DNA from: Atrichornis clamosus
Lineage: Eukaryota; Chordata; Aves; Passeriformes; Menuridae
Assembly: GCA_013400975.1 (NCBI GenBank)
Contig: WBMZ01012674.1
Span: 1-64,000, forward strand
DNA: 64,000 nt
Reading direction: 5' to 3'
Shown here: positions 53,301 through 62,300 of the stretch, one piece after another
How positions within the stretch are numbered: the stretch's first letter is position 1
Layout: every line of letters begins with the position of its first letter
The notes under the pieces: generated by a model
What the model saw: the letters and a program-made list of their open reading frames with translations, nothing else
The model's database searches: none
What the model was told of the DNA's origin: nothing
Made by a program: the position numbers and the translations under genes

Positions 53301-56300
53301 TCCTGTAAAACAGCAGAGTACAATGGAAGTAATGACCCAGGTAGCATTTAGCAGCAATGCCCCCTTGGATACATTAAGCAGGTAATTTAACATTGATTTC
53401 AATGATATAGAGACATTAGACGATCAAAATTCAGATGATATCCACATCTTTTGCAGAAAAGCTGACGTCCAATAAAAAGCTATCTGCATTAAAAAATATA
53501 TACGGATAAATTCCTTAATCCTGCAACACACTATTGTACTAAAAATCAACATTAATAATACACCAATCACTGCAGAATGAGGATACAGGAATTTATGCAC
53601 ATGCAAATTACTACCAAGACATCAAGTTGCTCTTACCTTGAACTAGATCTTGACTTTACATCTTCCTTTGCTGTCCTTTCACTACTAGCATCTTCATTGT
53701 AGTCCATTTTTTTATCATATAGTTGTTTTCTCTTCTCCCACTTCTTCTGCTGATTTGAGATGCTTTCTGCTTCTCCTTGGGAGTCACTTTCTGCTCCTAC
53801 CTGTGAACCTGAGGAATGTGCCAGGCACTTAGAGGAGATTGGCAGTTTTTGCTCTTCACTGCCAAAGTCTCTTTCTGCTAACAAAGCAGAAGTTTCAGGT
53901 TTTAATGTTTCCTGCTCAGGGACTGAATTGTCCAAGTTATCTACATGGTCCATTTCCTTAGACTTTACTAATGTGTATGAAGCATTTACAACACCTCCTG
54001 CAGAATGTTTAGTCTTTAAACCTTCAACACCGTCCTCCCTGCTGTCTTCACAGCTGCCACAACACACACAGGAATTAATTAGACAGTTTGTGGCAGCTAT
54101 ACTGAGTTTATGGGATTCATCCTCCTCCTCATTTGCTAATGGATTAGCAGATCCAGGAACACAACTAATAGCTGCTTCTGGAGTTACCGGGGATTCTGAG
54201 CTAGAAGGAGATTTAGGATTGAAAATTACAGTAGCAGATATTTTCATTCCCCCTGTCCTGTGAGCTATCACTTCCGCCGTTTCTGCATCATCAGCATACG
54301 CATCCCAGCCATTGAGGTATAACTGTGAGTCTGGACCTTCTAGACAGCTGCATGAATTTGGAACTGAGATGCCAGACATCTGTTTTCCATCTTCAACATT
54401 GTTATTATTGCTTAAGTCACTTTCAGCATCTCTTAAAAGCAAAGTTTCCTCTGTCTGATGGCCATTCTCATAAAGCAAAGCATCTCTATATTGCAGGTTC
54501 TGTTTTGAATTGTGGCAAGGGTTATTCACCCAAGCAAAAGTATCACTTACTGAATCCAACCCAGCAAGAGCTTCTCCTGCTCCATCCAGGTCATCCATAA
54601 AAAACACTCTGTCCTCTTCATCAGTTAAGTTGTCAAGATGATGTCTTGTTGGTGAAGCTTCCGTGCTAGAACTATTTCTTAGGCTAGGTCTGTGAGCTGG
54701 AGACTGACAGATGCTTGGAGGCGAAAGCAGAGAAGACATTTCATCTCCGACTCTGTGCACCATCCTGTTCAGCTGCTCCAGTTCCTGTTCATCATACTGC
54801 ATCGAGCAAGCCAGCTCAGCCTCTGTGTTCTCAGCTTTTGCTGAAAGTTCCTTAGGAGGCAAAGTTGCAGTTATGCCTGGTGTAATGACAGAGGGTACCT
54901 CAGGATCTGCTCTGACAGGAAAATCTACATCTTGAGAGATGCAGAGGTTACGTTCCAGTGTGTGCAGTTCATCCTCGGTGAGTGTCTGAAGCAGATCCCT
55001 GAAAATGAAGAAATACACACATCACTTCTCATTTACAATCAGGAGGCACTGATGCTAGAGATTTTAAAAAAGCTTTTACTGTTAGTGCAGAAATCCAGAA
55101 CTTGAGGGCACAGAGTACTTTTCACTGTGTAACTCAAGGTGCACTGGCATTCATATTCAGAGAACATGACTGCTGATGCCCGAATTTGAGATTACTCATG
55201 CAAATATATGGTATCAAATTATGTACATGCTTGCAGTGAAGCCCCAAAATAAACCAAAACACACACAAAAACGGAACTTTGCCTCTCCCCATCTACTTAT
55301 AGTGAAAATGCCACCCACAATTAGATCTGTCATTTTAATTTCTTAATCCACAAATTTGTCTTTGAGTAGCAAACCAATTTTCCATCCTTCAATTTGATTC
55401 AGAAAATTACTCTGCAAAAAAGTACTGCAGAAGTTTCACAGCATTGTATTGTCAGATAAAAGAATTCAATAAAAACAGTAATATTGCTTATGCAACTGGT
55501 ATCTGGAAGCCTGATCACTGAAACAGAGATTGGAAGTTGGCTCTCTCCTGCCTCAAACACTGAACTCAGTGTTCTGGTTTTGACTGGCATAGACTTAATT
55601 TTCTTCACGCTGGCTACTACGGGGCTGCGTTTTGGATTTGTGCTGAAAACAGTGCTGACAACCCAGAAATGTTTTTGGTATTGCTGAGCATAACTTCACA
55701 GAGGAAAGGTCTTTCTGCTCCTCACCCCAACCCACCAGTGAGGAGGCTGGGGGTGCACAAGGAGTTGGGAAGGACACAGCCAGGACAGCTGACCCCAAAC
55801 GACCCAAGGCTATTCCATATCATACGGCATCATGCTGAGCTTATAGAGCTGGGGGAAGCAGGAGGAAGGGGGCTTGTTTGGAGTGGTGCCATTTGTCTTC
55901 CCGAGTCACTGTGATGTGTGATGGAGCCCGGCTGTCCTGGGGATGGCTGAACACCTGCCCCTGGGAAGTGGTGAATTAATTCCTTGTTCTGCTTTGCTTG
56001 TGTATGGGGCTTTTGCTTTATCCATTAAACTGCCTTTATCTCAACCCATGAGTTTTCTCATTCTTACTCTTCCAATTCTCTCTGCAAACCCACTGGAGGG
56101 GTGAGTGAGTGGCTGTGTGGGGCTGAGTTGTCAGCTGGGGTTAAGCCACGACACTCGGTCATTAAGGAGTAAAGCTTCTGCATGATGTTAAGAATCAGGC
56201 AGGTCTAGAAGCAAACACTGAGCAATTTAGTAAACTGTGTTTTCTATAGACATGCAGCATCTCCAGTGTTACCAAGTGTCCTCAGTACTGCAGTTTAGGA

Positions 56301-59300
56301 CTATGAGCACCTGAAAACAAAGTGTTAAGTGCTTTATGACTTTAAAACAATTCCATAGACACAGCAGCACTTAATTTTAGGTCTTAATTTGATTTACACT
56401 ATTCTTCTCAATTAGAAGCCACATATAAAAATATCCTCTGTCAAAAACTGCTGTCATCATTTTCAAAGACCAGTAAGTGTATTTTAGCATAAATGAACAG
56501 ATGGGAAAACCAAGACCTGCTCAACAGAGGTTAGAAGTCCATTATTCCTCATGTGTTTAGGAATAATTTGCTAGCAGATGACATACAGCTGGCATAATAA
56601 TAATAATAATAATAACAACAACAATAATAATAATAAATAAGCACATATTAAAAGAATTCCTTTAAAGAAGTAACTTCAGTCTAAACAAGAGGCCCAAAAA
56701 AACCCCAAAGAATCATTCAACATATCTCACATCTTGATTTCCAGTCAGTGGTTTACACTCTTAACTTATTAAAGACTAAATATTTTTGTAAGTACTATCA
56801 GTTTTTCAAATAGCTCAGAAAATACATCACTAGTATCTGACTTGTATATCAGCTACCTACAGTTTAAAAAAGCTAAAAGTTGAGATAAAAAAAAAAAAAG
56901 CACAGTTGAGATAAACATGCTTAAGTCAGAATAAATTTATGGCTATGTACATTCCACAATTAACACGTTTTTTTAAAAAAATCTTGCTTTATAGGAGTAA
57001 TATCATCCTGAAAAAGTACTCCAGAAGAAGTACCTTTTAAGAACAATTGCACTATTGTATTCTCCCCTTTTCACTTGTTTTCACATTTTCTAGTAGAGAA
57101 GTCAGTATTTCATAGAATCACTCCATATGCATCTTCAAATCCAAAGTTTGACAATTTTTTCAGTTATAAATGAGTAAGAAAGGAAAATGGGCAATCTTTG
57201 TTAGACCCACTTACCTAATAAAGCTATAAACCAGTATCACTATCTGGACACAAGAACATATTAAGTATCTATACATTCCTTTCATCTACACAGTATGTAA
57301 TGATACCATTATTACTCAGATCTTGTATTGAAACAGCAATCAGTGTCTGTAAAAGATTAAGCACTTAAACATCACCTTAAAAACAAACTGACAGAGAATG
57401 GCTTAAGTTTTAAGGTCAACATAAAAACAGGAGTATTATCACTGTTTATTTTTGAAATAACTATACCAATAGAATGAATAAAAACATAGCAGCATGACTG
57501 CTGCTTTGTATTATGAATTTTCACTTTGTTAGTTTTTACAGAAACAATGAGATGTAGAATTTTATAAGCATAAAAAAGGTAATGTGAGATTTTTAGAAAG
57601 AGTTGGGGTTTTCGTTTTTAAAAAATGCAACAAACAAGAGTAAACACACAAATGTAACAGTGAAGGATTTAAGCTTGTCCCTCACATATACAAAGATATT
57701 AAAGACTAAGATACTTCTGAGTCAGGCCAGGGTCCATCAAGTAGAGAGGCCTGGCTCTGCTCATGGCTCCTAAGGAAGTGCATAAGCACAGGACAGACAC
57801 ACAGTGATCCCTGTAAGTGCATTCTACTGGTTATCAGCAGCGAGGGATTTCAGAACCAAAGCAGTATCCTTGTGTTCAGTAATTCACAGGGAACTCTTCT
57901 TGCATGGATTAAAAAGTGTGTGTCAGGAACTGACCAACAGACAACTGCTTAAACATCAGCTACACTTCTCCATACATCACAGTCACATACACTTCTCAAA
58001 ACACAAGAAAAGAATGAGCAACTTCTCCAAAGAGAGACTATACCAGCAATATTCAGAGGAATTTGCTTGACATCCAGGCACATCACCATAACTGGAATGA
58101 TGAAATGGGCCCAGGTAAAATCTAAGACTCAGTCTTCAGACTTTCAGCATCTAGTCTGGGGTTTTATTTGGTTTCCAGTATATCACATGGCAGCATCCAG
58201 GATTCCTGGATGTCTGGGTGACCAGAGCTACTCTGCTTCCTTTCCAAAGGAAAGCCTGGATGCTCAGACCTGATACCGGTTTCACACATTCACTGTAAAT
58301 TAAGTGCTGGAAACACTTCCTTACTTTGTACTTAATGGCTAGCTCCACTGACTTGAGTAATGAACTCTATTTATGCCAGTAACAATACCTCAAAATTTAA
58401 GAGCAATTGTGAGCAGTTTTGAGGATAATAAATAAAGCCTGATTAAAACATAACAAGAATATTAGCAACAACAACAACCACCAGTGAAATAAGCTGACAG
58501 TTTTCACGTCTTTTTAGGTGACTCAGACCCACGCAGCCTTGCAAGGGTAACGTAACCAGTCGAATTACATGTGGTAGTCTACCAGCCCTGTAATTTCAGT
58601 AGAGAAATAACCCTGCTTTAAATTCAAAGGGAGTATGCTCATTTTCCTAATTCAAACACTGGAAATTTTGCTATTAACAAATACAGCTTGTTCTAAAAGA
58701 GGTTCAGGCAATTACCTTCACTTCTCTGGTTAAAAATTCCCTAGATTCACCAGGCAGTTTTAAAGGTGACAAATGTCTGACCCTACAGTCACCTTTTCAG
58801 ATACACTGTGTATTAGATTATACAGGACACACTGCCAACATGCCATGTTTTAAAAAGCTTATGAAGATATTGAAAATGAATGTCAACCAATATATGGAAC
58901 AAAATGCAAAATCCCACTACTGAAAAACTAAACATCAGGCACCATTTGTAAACTGTAAGGTTTAATTAAACTGTAGCTACTTCCACAGTTCATTTCCTTT
59001 CTGCTGAAGCACCTTTAACTCATTGTGCTCATATGCAAAAAAAGAATTTCTCCCTGTGCTCTCATTATTCAGAAGCCACAGGTAAAGTCAGTTTCTGCAA
59101 CCCACCCTGATAGCAGCAGTGTGCTTTCTTCTCAGAGAGGCTTTAGAAAATACTGAATTTTTAAAAATGCACGTTGAGGTTTCACCTACTTTTTTTGGCA
59201 TTGTATCACAGAAAGACAATCTAGTTTTCAAAATATGAGGAACATTTTTCTTTCACTGGTTACAGCTACTGGCAGAAAAACAAAGCAACTTCTTCAGATG

Positions 59301-62300
59301 TGCTCTGCTTGCTACAAGCAGTAGTAGAAATTTGCTCTGACTATTGCAAAACCAATGAACATATTTTACTCTACTGCCAATATCCAGGCTACAGAAATTA
59401 CTTCTTCAAAGATGTGAGGCCAGATGTCCATTTAAAGACAACTTCGGCTAAACAGAGGACAGGGCCACAAACGCCCTAATCCTTCACATTCCTCAAGGCT
59501 CCTCCATTAACTTTGCTCCTATTCTGACTAGAATTTTAAACTCTCTTGTTGTCAGAGAACAGCTTCATTGTTGTGGCCAGCCTGTGCTTCAGTCCATGCT
59601 CTGAAGAAAGAGCACAACCAGCTGCCTCTGCCGAGCTGCCACCTTAAGAGCCCGATGCAGGTACAGGGATGCCACGCGCATCCTCCCGCTCCCGCAGCGC
59701 TGAGCTCAACTCACCAAAGTCCACAGACCTGTCTGATACACCCACATTGAGAAGCCCACACTGATAGCAACAAACAGCACTGGCACTCCTTTACTGTTGA
59801 AGTTTTAAATCAACTAAAAGTTTTGAACACAGCCGCCTTGGAAAAACTAACCAGTTTTTCTCCCCAATCATTGTGCCCACTTTTAAAGCACACAAATGTC
59901 ATTATGCCCCCACCCAATTCTTTAACACACAGACAGCCTGTATACTGCATTTGACTTCTAGTCAACGATATAGACAGGTTTCAGTATACTTAAAATGGTA
60001 TGATTCTCTGATTCTGTACCACTTGATGTTCAATCTGCTTGATTCTGCACCACCAAAATCCATAGGGACCTTGCCATTGCTTGCAATGGTCCAGAAACAA
60101 GCACCAGGAAAGCAAAGAGCTCTGAAATAGGGGAGAGCTAAGGAATACTGCAAAATTCCAAGTTTGCTGACTTTTGAAAATCTCTGTACTTCACACGTAT
60201 ATATAGTGTAGGAAGTACTTTATCATGGGAATGTTCAGTGTCACAGGCATTTAAGTCACATATCTATGCATATACCAGATGATGTGCTCGGGATACTTCC
60301 TAAGCAGATTGCAGTGGTTTGGCAGAAATGGTTCAAATGCCTTAGCTGCAAAGGCACAGAGATAACACTACTATATAATTATGCATTGGTAGATGAATAA
60401 AATACCAACATTAATGTTTTACACCCAAAACAAAAGTCAACACAAGCACCTGGCTAAGATATTAATTAAAACATCCAAAGCCATAATTTGCTGCTCAACC
60501 TTATCAAAAACTAAGCAAGAACTCTTACTGCTTTTGCTCAGAGAGTCTCAACAATCTCTATTGTTTTCAAAGTTGTCAGCCACCAACAGAACACAAAAAA
60601 TTTACCTACCTAATAGATATTTATCTTCTCTGCTAGTTCTGATTTAATTATGTGGATCCACATAATTATATACAGTACTTATCTCTGCCTTATGGATATT
60701 TTAGGATAATACAGTTTAAAAATTAATTACCTGTAATCCTACAAAATAATCAGCTGCGTATTTGATGTTACTCCATGAACGAAAATACTTAGTTGGCTGA
60801 AAAGTTATGGAACTTTTCAGAGAAATTCACTGGGATGTGATTATATTCTGCAGTAAGGTGTTCTATATTCTTACAACAGCCACACAACTGCAATACGAAA
60901 TGCAGCTATCTTAACAGAAGACTACTGAATCTATTTTCATGCCTTAACTATTGGTGATGGAGACTGGAAAAAGACTCCAGGAAAAAACACTCCTCCTTCG
61001 CTGGGGAGCAGAAATATCAGTATCAAATATCTCATTCTATCTTCCTTTGCAGGTTTCTATGAACATTTTCACAGAATAGGCATTGCAGCCTGATGAGCTA
61101 AAAAAATCTGTGATAAGAAAGAAAAAAAAAAATTTGCAAAGCTTGGGTACTTTTAAAAGTAATTGGATTACCCTACATGAACAGCACACTTACTTGTATG
61201 TCATTGTTTTCATTCAATGTATTTTTCATTCAAGAATATTACTGAAGGATCTTTTTGAGATCAGTTCTTGCCAGTATTTGAGTTCCTTCAATTCAGAGAC
61301 TGCCAGACATGGAATTTCATATTACTTCTTGCTTGAATTTTAGCTCTGATAGATGTTATCTCACTAAGAACATTTTGCAAACTTTGTCTCCTAGACAACT
61401 GAAATCACATTTCTTAATGTTCCCTTTCCCTCACAGAATAAATATAAGTCTTAAAGGACATCAGAACTTTTTCCAAAACCAAATCTGTAAGTCCTTTAAT
61501 TTTCTGAAGTTTGTATTGAAAACTGTAGTTATTGAACAAATAAGCATTTTACTAATCTGTCTTCAACTCCAGAACTAAGTTCACAGTAACTGCAAATTAA
61601 ATGGACTGAGCAATACAATGACTTTATTGATTTTCATTTTCCATGTTGTGAAAAGTAAGCATTAAACAGAAAATACGGATTATGAGACGTATATTAGCTC
61701 TTAAATATCCTTTTGGCTTTAGACACCCAGTGGAATGCTGGTGAAAATATCTGCAGTAGCCACATATTGGAAATAAGGTATTTTAATGTAAACTTCATGG
61801 ACTTTTTAAGCCTCAGTACTAATTAAGCTTTTTTCCCATTCTAGATTCTGTTTTGCTCCTCAATTCATGTTATTGTTCTTAACTCAGTGTTTTATAAAAC
61901 CATAATCACTCAAAAAACCCTAACAAACCAAACATGCTGATTTGTCAATTTTAATTCTGAAATTTCAATATGATTATCACTAATGTACCTAAAAATAAGA
62001 CTTTTAGACAAAAACACTAGGAAATATTCCAGGGACATGAGAGGATGTGGTCTAGATATTTATAAAGGCTAACTTCAGAAATAGCTCCCCTCTGAACCAT
62101 CCCTGGCACAGCTTACATTCTCCCCCAGGAGATGCCTCACCTCTAACAGATGAGAGGAGATCAATCTAGATAAACTATGTGAAAACTATTCTTACATCAA
62201 ACTGTCTTCATGACATCCAGGGAAGGCGATAAACAGGTGAAAATTGGACACGGGAAAAAAAACTAACCCTGTCAAATTATCTCTAGAGATTTCTAGGAAG

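Larger units (their letters stand above)
42057..53636 (-). other. ZFYVE28: ZFYVE28 intron with LINE and LTR insertions
   Basis: This 11.6-kb GT-AG intron contains, from right to left, the decayed ancient CR1-clade LINE (about 50930-52100), a younger CR1 (48855-50045), a 12-bp-arm inverted repeat (47662-47690), an A/C-rich low-complexity run (about 45722-45775), the candidate LTR (43768-44496) and a 17-bp tandem duplication (42590-42623). The rest is AT-rich unique-looking sequence. No other exon is recognised. Confidence 0.85.

Noticed and set aside
53760..54263. 167-codon plus-strand frame
   Set aside because: It is the antisense shadow of the large ZFYVE28 exon and has no domain of its own.
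57111..57120. CATAGAATCA resembling a reverse CR1 end
   Set aside because: Ten bases with no further CR1 match are within chance expectation.
59970..60027. Possible CR1 3' end (GATTCTCTGATTCTGTA)
   Set aside because: Only the terminal repeat-like motif is present. The preceding sequence does not match CR1 well enough to call.
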